Origin: Hermatobates lingyangjiaoensis | Taxonomy: Eukaryota; Arthropoda; Insecta; Hemiptera; Hermatobatidae | Direction: 5' to 3' | Assembly (NCBI GenBank): GCA_026182355.1 | Contig: JAPFBL010000084.1 | Location: 12,198,001-12,262,000 of the forward strand | DNA: 64,000 nucleotides | Shown: positions 21,757 through 34,300 of the stretch, piece after piece | Numbering within the stretch: the first letter of the stretch is position 1 | How the letters are laid out: the number at the start of each line of letters is the position of its first letter | The notes under the pieces: generated by a model | The model's database searches: none | What the model was told of the DNA's origin: nothing | The model's input: only the letters and a program-made list of their open reading frames with translations | Made by a program: the position numbers and the translations under genes

Positions 21757-24689
21757 GTTGTGTCCTGTGTTTGTAAACCAATCCAAAAGTTTGTAAACCA
21801 CTAACAAGTACAAGGGAATAAACTACATAATGTCCCCAAGTGCTTGGTTCTTAAGAGAAATGGAGAAACAATAACAGATAGTAACAGATTCAATAGAAAT
21901 TATGACCATAAACTAGTCATCAACAAACTTACTGCGATACCAATAAAATTATTTAAACAACTCAGAATTTTAAAAACAGCCAAGAGATATAGTTGATGTT
22001 AAAAAAACACTAAGATCATTTAAATTATAAAAATAATCGAATAGTGAATTGAAAATGATAGGAACACCAAAGAGAATGTGAAACCTATTCAGTAAACCCT
22101 CAAAGATGGACGCGGTTTGCAACCAGAAAAGGTCGAGAAGACAAAAGAATTGGAAATGATGGTTGATTACTTTATTACTAATGTATCTAACTTGTGTTTC
22201 AATAAGAAATAGGCATGAAAAAGTATTTATCCATAAATTTTTTTTATAAATTAAAAAAATTACAGAGTATCATTAATTACAATTAAACTTGTAAAAATGT
22301 TTTACCTAACTCTTATTCTGTAATTTAAAAGTTAAAGCGGAATTGAATAAGATATAGAAATTAGAGGAACACGCCACAAATGTTAAAAAGTAACCATTAG
22401 CTTAAAACGTAAAATTGAGACTGTGTAAATTTGATTGATTTTTTTTTTCAATTCTGTTTCTTAATGGCAAATAATTAAAATAAATGAAATTCGTCAATAA
22501 TATTGAAAAGTATTAAACAAGTTAAATAACATCTTTTGATGAAAAATTAAATTTGTTACTGTTTAATTAATAATATTATTAATTCTGTTTATTAGTTTTA
22601 AAGATTATATATAACAGTTTCTATATTATTGTTATTATAATTAATTATTGTTGTCATATTTACATATTATAAGCCTGTCAGAATGTAGGAGTGCATGTAA
22701 AATGTAATGCACATAATTCAGAAACTTTTGCTGTGAAGGAGCGTAAAGAAAATATTTCCACTCACGAGCATTACATAGCACTGTTATAGTAAAATAATAA
22801 AGCAATATTGTCTTGTTTTAAAGAAGAACGATGTACAAGTATGTATACTTGATTTGACGATAAATTTAACTTATGCCGATGAATGATAACAGTTGAAAAC
22901 GCAATGCAGATTAATAAAATAGTAGTATTTACATTTTTCAATCAAAAATATATTTTCACTCTTCAAACAGAATACATTCGTAAGTGATTGCCCAGATTTA
23001 AATGTTGATAATTTTTTTTTTAAAAAAAAGTTTATTGGGTATATAATAAGACTAAGAATATACCTTTAAAATATAAAATAATTATACAAAGATTCATTCA
23101 TACTCAAAGAAGACAATCTGGCAAATATAATTCATTATTATACATATTTTGATGATCTTTGAAAAGGTTTAAGAGCATAATTTATTGATATTTGCTTATC
23201 ATATACCACCTGCGCTTCATTCCAGATGTATTTTTAAAACATTTCTCCTTTTATCTAGTCTACAAGAATAATATTATAATTCCATTGAAAATAAAAAAAA
23301 GTAATTTCTCTAGTTTTATTTATTCTAATAAAAAAAAAAGATTATACATAACTAATTGAAATTTTGAAAAATTTAGTGCTCGACATGTATAGTAAATCCA
23401 CGGAATTACTTAGTTGTAATAATAGAATGTTTAATTTAAATGAGGTATTTTCATGCTTGACTTGCAACTAACAGATGTTGGCTTAATTGGAACTGTCGAT
23501 ATTGTGACTTTTCATCAAACGGAATAATGAGAAAGTTTGATTTTTTTTTTTATTTCATGTTCATTTCAGTATTGGATTGTTATGAAATAAACCGATCTAA
23601 TATTCTAAAATAATTCACATTAATTTGTTTTAATATTCCTAAGAAATGATTCTCTTCAATTAAAGATTAAACTCTATTAGGAAATATTTATTAATTAGTT
23701 TTAATGTTCAGGTTTGTGGTGTAAACTTTTTTCACATATTTCCTAACTATCCAGTCTACATATAACTTTATGGTAAATCAAGTACAATAAGATTTTAATA
23801 CAATTAAATTACCGATCAAATAGGATATTTTTATTGTACATATATAAGATTATAAGGTTTTTTCTATTCAATAATTTGATACAGTTCTAATAAAATCATA
23901 TAATCTAGTTTCTTTTTAATCTAATGTAAAATTCTTCCAGCTTAATGTCTGAGCACTGCTATATCCGTGAAATTTTAGTATTTGGAGCAGTTTTAACATT
24001 ATTTGTATTCAAATTTGGATAAATCAATTGGTTGATAATGGAAAGGGCGGATCGCTGGTCGAATCGCAAATAGGAGGTCACATGTCGCGGCCAATGCCAA
24101 GCCAGTGCAGAATTCGCTAATTTATCTATTCATTTATTTCATTACGACTGAATTGTGTCAACTGTAAAGGCATGTTATTGTTGCTCATAGTATTAGAAAT
24201 TGTGTTACACAAACAAGTTTTATGTGAAAAATAAATTTTAATAAAATACTGTTAATATAATTTGCATAAAATTAATAGAATCATTGTTATTATTATCCCT
24301 CTTTCTTCAATAAGATCTTTCATGAACTAACTTTTTATGATGAGAGAAATAATATAATGTGGCTACACTAATGCAGGAAAAATATTATCTCATACTAAGA
24401 ACCAGTTTAGTCTTTATTAACATACGAGGGTGAGTCATTCAGCGGTGGTAATATTGTCATAATTAGTCTGACAATTGAGACAACTGCTAAGTTCTGGAAT
24501 AAAGATTGTCAAAGTAGTTCACGCTTTTTTCCCAGTGGTGAATTTGCTAAATTAACAATGACAATTTTTTTACTAAATCTGAAAAGAAGCAAGCGCACAT
24601 TTCAAATGTGTACGATGATGCTACTTGTTTATTGTTGGAACTAAAAATTTAAGACAACAGTCAGACAACTTTTGATTAGCCATACTCCA
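21757..24689. other. intergenic AT-rich DNA
   Basis: No gene recognised. A short GC-richer patch at 24040-24110 contains GGTCGAATCGC, which resembles a tRNA B box, but no matching A box or fold was found. Confidence 0.55.
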
Positions 24690-26530
24690 AGCTGATGATG
24701 AAGATTATGTGGATAAAGGAAAAGAATGTCCATTTACAATCGGCGTGGTGGTCTGTGATAATGAAAAATTTAAGAAAATTCAGATGTCCTGAGAATCTAT
24801 TTAACACTACACAGAATTACTTCCAAGATCGATTAACTACATATCTATCAACAACAGTAGCGAAGAATCAAGAGTTTCTAAATGATATCCTCAAGGTTCC
24901 TGCAGTACTCCCGGGTACTGGCTAATACTATTCTACTCTCTGTTAAAGCTGGATTACCCACGACATTGTGCATCTGTAGCTGATGACTTTCTGTGTTTAG
25001 TAGCAGGGAAATCCAGAAATCCAGAGATCGAGATAAACACAATGACAGCACTCAACTTAAAGGATAATGGGTCTCTTTCAGTAAGATAAAATTTAACCAG
25101 AAAAAATCTGAAGTGTTGTATATAACACAAAGGAGGGAAGTTCCAAGAATTAGTTTAACACTGCAAGAGCACAAATGAAACAGGTAGAGACGACAACATA
25201 TTTAGGATTATTCATAGACAATAGATTGTCATGGAATAAACATGTGAAGTACATTGAGGAAACAAGCCTCAAAGTCATCAACTGCCTAACGAAAGCTGCT
25301 AAAGTACATTGTTGACTGGGCAATGAGGCCATGAGGACTATTTACACAGGGGCACTTGCCTATGGTGATGTATTGTGTCCCAATAAGGTTCCAGGCTTTA
25401 AAGAAGAGGAAGAATTGGATCATACTAGAAAGAGTGCAGCGGTTGATGGCCATCAGAATGATCAAAGGCTACAGAAAGATTTTCTATAACGCCTCATGCG
25501 TCATAGGGGGAATAACACCACTTTACATAAAAACTGAAGAGTTGAAAGCATTACACCTTATCTCCATGGGTGGAGTAGTAGCATATATTGATGGTAATTT
25601 TCTAGAATAACCGGTTAAACGAAAGTACTGGCTCCACTCTGCTATATCAAACCAGATCGTGGAAATGAGGATAATCAATGTGAAAAAGATATATACACAA
25701 ATGGGAGTAAAACTGATCAGAGCGTAGGCTGCTCTTTTGTGATTTATGAAAACAATACAGTAGTAATTGAAAAGAAATATCGACTTTCAGGAGAATGGTC
25801 AAATAATTAAGCTGAACTACTAGCTATTCTGAAAGCTATGACCTGGTTTGAGGAATGTGGGACAAACAGTACATCTATAAGAATAAATGCAGACAGAAAA
25901 ATATGGTTAAACATCTTAAAAAGTAAGAAAAATCACCCACTAATCAAGGAAAAAATTGATCTTGCTCTAAAAAATTTAAATAATAAAAATGGAATCGTGT
26001 TTAAGTGGGTGATAGCCCACAGTGTTATTAAGGGGAATGAAAGAGCGGACGAGCTAGCCAAGGAGGCAGCGAAGGGTGAATGGAGCCCTGCAGACTATGA
26101 CGATTAACCATACACCTACTTGAAACACTGGGCAAAAACAAGAAGTGTTCTACAATGGGAAACACAGCGGTGTATCATCAAAACAGGCAAAACAACCAGA
26201 GAATACTTTCCCACAACAAAAGACAGAATCAATCACAAGAAACTCCCCATAAACGGCATGATGACGCAATTCTACACTGAGCATGGCAAATTTAAACGTT
26301 ACCTCTACAGATTCAAAATAGTAAATACTGCAGCTTGTGACTGCAAAGGAAATAATTTTGAAACATTTAATCATTTGATCTACGAATGTACGCTGTTAGA
26401 CCACGCAAGTTAGGCTTTACAACATATATAACAAGAGGAAAAGACTGGCCTACATCAAAGGACTTATTCAGTGAGAACATAGTTCATCTGTTTCAAAAAT
26501 TTGTACATAATGTGTACAAATCAATATTTT
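24690..26530 (+). pseudogene. decayed non-LTR retrotransposon (LINE): RT and RNase H, copy 1
   Basis: Pieces of one polyprotein appear in order across several frames: SAWWSVIMKNLRKF (RT motif A region), VADDFLCLVAGK (motif C), TTYLGLFIDNRLSWNKHV, KAAKVHCGLGNEA, then an RNase H domain beginning YTNGSK and reaching HSVIKGNERADELAKEAAKG. A Cys/His-containing end follows (ACDCKGNNFETFNHLIYEC). This layout fits LINEs of the I/R1/Loa groups that carry RNase H. Stops and frameshifts are frequent and the 5' half (endonuclease) is absent, so this is a dead 5'-truncated copy. Confidence 0.85.
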
Positions 26531-26774
26531 TAATAAAAGTTGTTCAAATATAGAATCTGTAAAATTGTGAATAGTGTCTATAAACTATATTACTTATACT
26601 ATACTATATATTACTTAAATTAGGATATGAAGTAATTCAATGATAATTATAATGTTAAAAAACAGAAAAATTATATCAATTTAATTTAAGTAAAATATTA
26701 ATGTAATATAATATTAAGTAATTTAAAACATGTAAGCAATGTATTCGTATGTTATGATGTATGTTATGACCATA

Positions 26775-26845
26775 CTGAAATAATAAACTCACTCATGATA
26801 GGGTTACTACCCTTAGGAAAACTAAATAAATAAACATACCTACAC
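26775..26845 (+). repeat. LINE 3' tail of copy 1
   Basis: Reads AATAAACTCACTCATGATAG, then GGTTACTACCC (a small hairpin) and an A-rich tail with AAATAAATAAA. The same tail design occurs at 27985-28030 and 44285-44345. Confidence 0.6.
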
Positions 26846-26859
26846 ATACAGTCACACTC

Positions 26860-27480
26860 ACATCTCAGAAAAAAGCAAAAGAGTGGTCAACTGCCTGACA
26901 AGAGCTGTAAAAATCCACTGCAGGCTTAGTCAGAAAGCCCTACGAATAATCTATGTGGTTGCCTTCTTCCCTATGATATTGTACTGTGTTTCTGTTTGAT
27001 TTGACACATTAAAGAAGAAAAAAAAATGAGTTTAACTTGAAAGTGTTCAGCGTCTTTTAACCATACAAATAATCAAAGGCTATAGAACAATGTCATATAA
27101 TGACTCATGTGTTATTGCTGGACTAACTCCCATATGCTTAAAAGAAATAATCAATTTAGTTTCTTTGGGGGGAGTAATAGATGGTATCGATGGAAAGACC
27201 TTAGAACAGCCAGTAAAATCAAAGTACTGGCTCCTCCCAGCAATAACGCCAAATAAAATCTTAGAAGAATCGTACTTTCAAGAAATATAAACAGATAGTA
27301 GTAAGACTGAAAAAAATGTGGGGTGCAATTTTGTCATTTACTAAAATAATAAAATAATAAGGAGAAAAAAATATAGACTGGTTGGTGAATGCTCCAATAG
27401 TCAGGTAGAACTTTAGCAATTTCGAAGGACATCAGGTGAGTAGAAAAACATACAATCATTGATTGTTCAATTAGAATCAA
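26860..27480 (+). pseudogene. decayed LINE, copy 2
   Basis: Homologous to copy 1 by eye: KRVVNCLTRAVKIHC, IIKGYRTMSYNDSCVIAGLT, NLVSLGGVIDGIDG, EQPVKSKYWLLPAI, then TDSSKTEKNVGCNFVIY at the start of RNase H. Broken by stops and frameshifts. It begins just after the A-rich tail of copy 1, so it may have inserted into or near that tail. Confidence 0.8.
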
Positions 27481-27603
27481 TAAGGACAGTAGAATAAGTA
27501 TTTATAAGCAGAATAAGATTTATAATCTCATAAAAAATCATCGAAATCACCAGCCAATAAAACTGGAGATAGGTTTTGCTTTGGAAAGGTTATCCAACAG
27601 AGT

Positions 27604-27966
27604 TCGCTGCACTAAACAATGTTTTCACTAAAGACTTTTCCTGCTCCAAGTAATAAAGGGGTTCCGTACAATCTCAAATAAAGCAACTTTCATAGTCGCC
27701 AATGTTACACATTGAGCTGAAAATTATACGAAGAAAATATTCTGCAGTGTTAGGAGCTATGGCAATGTAACCACTGAAGTTCCAGAGATCCCAATCAAAT
27801 AACATTGTCCAAAGTACCTGCCACTTTTAAGTGCCCTGTTTTGTAGCCCATGTGAGAACTGCTGAGAGAGGGAAGCTTGTGTACTGGAGTGCGTCGTTTT
27901 GTCTCGATGCTGCTTTGGCTATTAAATCTGCCATTTTGTTGACTTCTACTCCCGAGTATTGTGTGT
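27604..27966 (-). pseudogene. LINE RNase H fragment on the minus strand
   Basis: Minus-strand frame contains YSGVEVNKMADLIAKAASRQ, the end of an RNase H domain, then FPLSAVLTWATKQGT and a stop. It is a separate fragment facing the + strand LINE tail at 27985. Confidence 0.65.
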
Positions 27967-27984
27967 AAGTGTGGAACATGCTGT

Positions 27985-28030
27985 TATAAATAAACTCCCT
28001 CATGGCAGGGGTACTGCCCGTAAGGGAAAA
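27985..28030 (+). repeat. LINE 3' tail fragment
   Basis: AAATAAACTCCCTCATGGCA then GGGGTACTGCCCGTAAGGG, with the same layout as 26775-26845. It leads into the (CA)n tract instead of an A-rich tail. Confidence 0.55.
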
Positions 28031-28055
28031 CACACACACACGCACAATACAGATA

Positions 28056-28118
<63 letters not shown>
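28030..28118. repeat. (CA)n microsatellite
   Basis: CA repeat with a few interruptions, longest pure run about 28054-28118. Confidence 0.97.
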
Positions 28119-28119
<1 letters not shown>

Positions 28120-28267
28120 GACATGCACACTGAAAACTTCCAAAACTTGTTTTATTATAGACAGAGGACCTCAAAACGTGTATTTCCATTAGAAAACTGG
28201 ACCTCAAAATTTTGAATACTCTCATATAAGTAAATAATTATTATTTTAAAACAATAATAAAACGTAA

Positions 28268-29614
28268 TCTATATAAATAAATAATGATTTTGTCTGTACA
28301 TTGCTTAGAACTGACTCATTTCAACTTTTCTTTACGTTTCATACATTGGAGAAACCGAATCCACCCTTAGAAAAATTTCTGTCGGTTTGTCTGTTTGTCC
28401 GCAAAATTTTGTCAGAAGTAAACTCAGCTACCATAAGACATATAAAGCTGAAACTTTTCCAGTAGATTTGGGTAGGTCTAACTTAAAATATAGGCTCTGA
28501 ATTATTCGGAAATTCAACGTAGAAGTGAAGTTATGGACGTTTAAAGCAAAAACGTTTGTCACAATTAAACTCAGCTGCCATAAGATATGGCGAGCTGAAA
28601 CTTTGACACTGGATTTGTGTATGTCTAACTTAAAACATGGGCTCTAAATAGATTCATAATTAAGTACAGAAACGAAGTTATAGGGCTTTAAGCGTATTTT
28701 CCTAACTTCACAGACAAGTTTGTTTTGAAAATACACAGGTGAAGCAAGTAGGTATTGTTAGTTGATTTTAATTTCATTGGAGCATATGAATACGTTGCGT
28801 ATTTGACATCTTTGAAAAAGTGTTTCCCAGAGTTCAGGATGTACTATCTATTACGAATAAATAGTTTTGTAAACGAGCAATTCTCATCTCTTAATACGAA
28901 CAGGCAGGAAAAATCAACAAACAAATTCTTACGCTATATCATACCGAGGAAAGACCTTACAAGTCAGTAAAGAGATTGGATTAGTGATGAAGAAGCAGTT
29001 CATTATCTAATTGAAATTCTTGACTCTGAATTTATTTCTCCTGGACTGCCTGCTCATGAGTAAAAACTTAAAGTAGGAGCACCAATTATGCTGCAATTTA
29101 GTAGCAGTAACAAATTTCATGTTACGAAACATGAGTGCCCCAAAACTGTGCAACGGGACACGACTCTGAGTTCGTGCTCTACACAGATATGCCATAGCGG
29201 CGGACATAATGACTGGATGTGGTATTGGGGAGTCTGTGTATATACCACACATACCATTGATTCCGAGCCACTGTCTGTTTACGTTGAAACGATTGCAAAG
29301 TCCGGTCAGAGTCTATTTCGCAATGAGGTTAACTAAGTCGCAAAGGGAGACTTCATCTAACGCAGGAATACAAGGTAGCGAAACCAAGTTTTTCTCACAT
29401 GGTCAAATGTAGTTTACTTGCTCAAGGGTCAGAGGGTTTAACTCTTTCTTCTACCATGAACTTGAAGGACAGACAGCTAATGTAGTGTATACAGAGGCAT
29501 TTGTTTAACACTAGTAATAATGGTATTTTCTACTGTTCTATAATTTCTAATGACATTTTGGAATACCAAAAATGTCGGAACTTCTGATCCGTCAAAGACG
29601 GGTACGTTTGCTAT
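28268..29614 (+). mobile_element. Helitron, copy 1, with Pif1-type helicase remnants
   Basis: Starts TCTATATAAATAAA after an A and ends with the hairpin CCGTC-AAA-GACGG, then GTACGTTTGCTAT (CTAG in the sister copies). These are Helitron-type ends with no inverted repeat. Inside, on the + strand, are fragments of the Pif1-like helicase C-terminus: FISPGLPAHE, KLKVGAPIML, TGCGIGESVYIPHIPLIPS, LKRLQSPVRVYFAM, and near the end VVYTEAFV. Many stops and frameshifts make it inactive. Confidence 0.85.
28755..29500 (+). pseudogene. Helitron helicase C-terminal remnant
   Basis: Helicase blocks in at least three frames, in the family order (GLPAHE, KLKVGAPIML, VYIPHIPLIPS, FAMRLTKSQ). FAMRLTKSQ corresponds to the conserved late helicase motif usually FAMTINKSQ. 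No Rep nuclease domain was seen. Confidence 0.8.
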
Positions 29615-29629
29615 GTATTATATATAACT

Positions 29630-29995
29630 ATAAACTTTTTTTTAATTTAATATTTGCTTAATAAATACACTGGTAATAATGTAAGGTATGGGACCAGAGT
29701 AGCCCAGTGGCTTGCGTGATCGCTGATGACATAGTGCAAATGTATTATAAATAAATGTAACAAACAAATATTTTTTTGAATTTAACATGTGGATAATATA
29801 AAAAATGGTAATAAAGTAAAGGGATCTAGCCAGGGTAGCCAGTAGCTTGCTTGCTCGCCGATGACAGTAGTGCAAATGTATTATAAATAAATACAACAAA
29901 AATATTTTTTTTAATTTAATATTTGCTTAATATAAACACTGGTAATAAAGTAAGGTATGAAACCAGAGTAGCCCAGTGGCTTGTGTGCTAGCTTT
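29630..29995. repeat. three tandem units of about 130 bp
   Basis: Each unit has a T-rich run, TTTAATATTTGCTTAATA or similar, GTAATAAAGTAAGG, then AGTAGCCCAGTGGCTTG. The CAAATGTATTATAAATAAAT block recurs between units. TAGCCCAGTGG resembles a tRNA A box, so a SINE-like origin is possible. The array fills the gap between Helitron copies 1 and 2. Confidence 0.7.
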
Positions 29996-30015
29996 TGACT
30001 GGGAGCACGTTAATT

Positions 30016-30343
30016 AGAACTAACTCATTTCAAGTTTTCTTTACGTTTCATACTTCAGAGTAGCCACATGTACCCTTAGAATAATTTCTGTCTGTCCGTT
30101 TGTCCACAAAAATTGCCACCATAAGACATATAAAGCTGAAACATTGATTGTAGATTTGTGTATGTCTAACTTAAAATCTAATCTTTGTATACAGAAGCAT
30201 TTGTTTAGCACTGTCCTAATAATAGTATTTTCTACTATTCTATAACTTCTAATTGTAGTATTAGTATAATGATATAATTGATATTTTGGAATACCAAGTA
30301 TAATAGAATTTTTGATTCCGTCAAAGACGGGTACGTTTGCTAG
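30016..30343 (+). mobile_element. Helitron, copy 2, 5'-truncated deletion derivative
   Basis: Keeps the 5' proximal block (AACTCATTTCAAG...TTTCTGTCTGTCCGTTTGTCC) and the 3' end CCGTCAAAGACGG-GTACGTTTGCTAG followed by T. Nearly all coding sequence is deleted. Confidence 0.8.
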
Positions 30344-31233
30344 TTTAAGATAAATTATTAGAAAACATTGTACAATTATTTAAAAAATCTGTAATTTTTC
30401 AAATGAATTATAAAAAACCACATATTATGACGTCTCTTCCAGTTAAAATCAGAATTATTGTTTCAGTTTTATAGAATTATTGAATATATTTTAAAAATAT
30501 TTGATGACATTTAGTATATCAGTGGCAAGGAGGTAAAAAGGAAACTGCGTACACTATCTAAAAAAACATTGTTTAAGACTAAAAAACAATGACTATAAGA
30601 ATTATCCATTTATATAGATCTTGTTTATTTCAAGAGTGGCCAGTTGTAATTATTGTGTAACTGAACAGATTAAATTTAGTATGAGCAGATATGACTTGCG
30701 CTGTTAGAGCATTAGCCGAATTAATAGTAATACTTTATTTCTTAAATTCAAAAAAATAATTAATGAAACTTGTTAACTAAAGCATAATTTATTATCCAGT
30801 TACTGCAACTTAGGTCGCAAAAAAATAGGTAAGCTATTTTTTTTTTCAAGTGTACAAAGCAAGAATAAAATAAGTTTTGAAACTTGAAAAAATTTGTTTC
30901 TCTTTGACAGGGTTCTGAATTATATACACTCGTATTTATTAGTTTAAATTAGAGATTAATAAATCACTAAGGTATAACATAAAATGATTTTATGTTAATT
31001 TAAATTAGTCAAACTTATGAAGTTCATAGACAGATAATTTTTTTTCCTGTTTTCAACTTAATCAAATTCAGATAAAAAAAATAAAGTCAAACTGTACACC
31101 TGTTCTATCTGACATAGAAATGAAATTGCATATATCTTTGAATAGTTAATTCAAAATTAATTTCACTTCACTAAATTATATGAAAGATGTATTTTTTTTT
31201 TTAAAGTAAAAGAAGACTTTTTAATAAGTTTGC
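30344..31233. other. AT-rich DNA upstream of the beta1 gene
   Basis: No gene or repeat recognised. It probably contains the promoter of the downstream receptor gene. Confidence 0.5.
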
Positions 31234-31239
31234 TCAGTG
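31234..31239 (+). promoter_or_regulatory. candidate initiator of the beta1 nAChR gene
   Basis: TCAGTG matches the arthropod initiator TCAGTY at five of six bases. It sits where composition changes from AT-rich to GC-rich leader, about 100 bp before the predicted start codon. No TATA box or clear DPE was found. This is suggestive only. Confidence 0.3.
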
Positions 31240-31335
31240 AGGAAAGTTTGTAAGGGAATTGGCAGGGATGCTGGTGGACCGCCTGGCAGAGCCGCGGTCA
31301 ATACCCAGTCTCTCAGCCCACCTCTCCCCTACATC

Positions 31336-31384
31336 ATGTTCTTCAACCCTCTTCTCTTTCTCGCCCTTGTTGCATCTATACCTG
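31336..31384 (+). CDS. nAChRbeta1: beta1 exon 1 (coding part): signal peptide
   Basis: Codes [16 protein letters not shown] plus one base. It is preceded by a GC-richer leader (about 31236-31335) unlike the flanks and followed by the weak donor CTG|GTTATA. Joined to exon 2 it gives [11 protein letters not shown] in frame, and the hydrophobic stretch is a good signal peptide. The choice rests on composition, frame and hydrophobicity, since this exon is poorly conserved between species. Confidence 0.65.
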
Positions 31385-34300
31385 GTTATATATATTTATT
31401 TATACATTTTCACATGAGCTAATGATATCTAATTTTAAATATTGAGCCAATATATTGTTCAATTTCTTTTTATAGTAAATAATATTGCCTAACACATTAC
31501 ATTTCATTTAAGTGTTTCCTACCCAATTATTCAAATGTCTATCATTGATAAGATTTGACTTTTATCTAAGAAGAAAATATATGCTAATATTAATAATCAG
31601 TATTAACATCTTTATTTACTTTTTTACGTTCATGTTATATTAATAAAATGTACTATGGTTCTATATTTAAGACAAACATTCAAAATTGTTTCATTTGAGA
31701 TTTATTGCTATTTTTTTGCACATCATTCCATCAAAATAAGTAGATAGTAATTTTTTACCAAACATTAAAACGAGTTATTTGTATTTCTACAGGTAAACTT
31801 TGAATTAAGTTTACTGGGCGTTAATCACTTTTTAATCTTTTTAAAATACTTACACTCTTTTGTAATTATTTAAAAATGAGTGCCAAAAATATTCCATAAA
31901 TTAAAATTATCTTTTCCTTAAGTTAATAAGAATACACGGTGTTTTCAAAATAAAGATGTATACTATTATATGTTTATTACATTTTTTCTACTTTACAATT
32001 CTTTTTTTTAAAATAACTTTTTAAAAGTGTCTACTTCGAAAATCTGTTAATAACTGAGTGTTTATTTAAAATTTCAAGAATAGGGGCTTTTTCTGTTTAT
32101 TAGTTTTCAGTCACTGATGATGACCTCACTTTTAATATAGATCTTGTTAACAATATAATCATGATATTGCTGTTGCACGAAAGCACATACATTATCAAAA
32201 TATTGTAATATTTAGATCAACTTTCTATCATTAAGAAATAACCATTATTATTATAACAATTTAACCCTCTATAACATGAATTACGAGGCTACATATATTC
32301 AACCTCAAAAATATTTTACAATTACAATATGTGGAGTGTAATTAATGCTGTTGATTTTTGTCTAAATCCTGAACTACTCTGTATAGTGAAATGTTCAGAG
32401 GACGAAGAAAGACTTGTCCGGGACCTCTTCAGGGGATACAACAAACTCATCAGACCTGTGCAGAACATGACCCAAAAAGTTGACGTCAGATTTGGATTGG
32501 CTTTTGTGCAGCTAATTAACGTTGTAAGTTACGATGTTTCTTTATCTATATAAATAAAAGAAAGGTTTTGTTTGTACATTGCTTAGAACTGACTCATTTT
32601 CTTTACGTTTCATATATTAGAGAAACCGAATCTACCCTTAGAAAAATTTCTGTCGGTTTATCGGTTTGCCCGCAAAATTTTGTCACAAATAAACTCGGTC
32701 ACCATAAGACATAGAATTTCTTACATAGCAAGCTGAAACTTTAACAGTAGATTTGTGCATATCAAACTTAAAATGTAGGCTCTGAATTGATTTGAAATTC
32801 TACGTAGAAGTGAAGTTATGGACATTTAAAGCATAACGTTTGTCACAAGTAAACTCAGCCACCATGAGACCTATGTCTCATACGTGGCTTAACTATGTAC
32901 GTCTAACTTAAAATATAGGCTCTGAATGGATTGAAAATTCAGCGTAGAAGCGAAGTTATGAACTTTTAAGTTATATTTTACTAACGTCACAGACATGTTT
33001 ATTTTGAAAATATACAGGTGTAGCAAGTAGGTATTGTTAGTTGATTTTAATTTCATTTGTGTATATGAATATATTGTGTATTTGAGATCATTTAAAAGGT
33101 GTTTCCCAGAGTTCAAGATGTACCAGCTATTCAGGATAAATTGCTTTGTGAATGAGCAATAACATTGATTCCGAGACACTATCCGTATCCGGTCGAACGA
33201 TTGCAAAGTCCCTTTGAACGGATTCTGCTCCCGTCAGAGTCCGTTTCACAATGACGTTAACTAAGTCGTAAGGGGAAACTCTATCTACCGCAGGAATTGA
33301 AGTGAACGAGGCCAAGTTTTTCTCACATGGTCAACTGTAGTTTGCTTGCTCAAGAGTTAGAGGTTCCAAATGTTTGTTCTTCCATGAACCTGAAGGACAG
33401 ACTGTTAATGCGGTGTATACAGAGGCATCTGCTTAACACTATACTAAAAATGGTATACTATTCTATAATTTCTAATGATATTTTGGAATACCAAGTATAA
33501 TGGAATTTTTGATTCCGTCAAAGATGGGTTTGCTAGTAATTAAATATTCATTTGTATATGCAAATATTTAGTTTTAGCTTTTATACAGTTTGCCATGCAT
33601 AACATTTCAAAAGACATCTTAATACTGGTTTTTATAGAGGCTTAAAAATGTTTTTCTATTTTAAGAATAATGAAAGGAAATTTCATTAGGATGGCACTTC
33701 ATTATTGAAAGCTGATGATCAGTTACTGAATTAAATATAGTTAATTTTACAAATGATTTTTAAAACTGTACATATTTTTATAAATTAATAAAACTGAATT
33801 TTATTTGAAGCTTAAAAAGTTTGTTTAAATAAAGTTAGAATAAGAACGAAATTAGCTGAGCTGTTAATTTTTTTAGAGACATAGATTTTATTAATGATTA
33901 CTAGTTCATATTTAATCTGTCTGAATTAACAAAGTAAATAGTGTTTTCAGGACACAGAAAGCATTGCCTAATAAGCTGTCAATTTGGCAGAAAAAGTGCG
34001 GTCAATGACTTTGACCGAGCTGTGAGAAAAATTGTCAATTATGCCAACTGAGCGATCATTCTGATTATGAAGCGTTTATTTGAAACCTCATTTCATATTG
34101 AAACGTTTTTGTAACTAGTTAATGAAAAATGCTTTTATTATATTACAACTCATAAATAATATTAACAGTATAGTTCATTTATATAAAATAGTGCTTGTAG
34201 AGTTTATCAAGTTTTTATCAAATGATTCCTAGCATTCAAAAATCAAAGCTATAAGTCGAATGTCATTGCTATCACTAATAAATTTACTAATTCATTAACA

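Noticed and set aside
21840..22180. possible LINE fragment (NGETITDSNRFNRN on the + strand)
   Set aside because: The similarity is short and general, and no RT motif follows.
24040..24110. possible tRNA-like sequence (GGTCGAATCGC)
   Set aside because: B-box-like only; no acceptor stem or A box found.
27959..28192. long His/Thr repeat frames
   Set aside because: Translation of the (CA)n microsatellite.
28755..28970. independent small gene suggested by the 71-codon frame
   Set aside because: It lies inside Helitron copy 1 and matches the order of helicase fragments.
32329..32386. Met at 32329 as the start of beta1
   Set aside because: The frame is open there, but the 58 bp before the acceptor read as intron with a pyrimidine-rich tract. 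The 31336 exon gives a proper signal peptide in frame.
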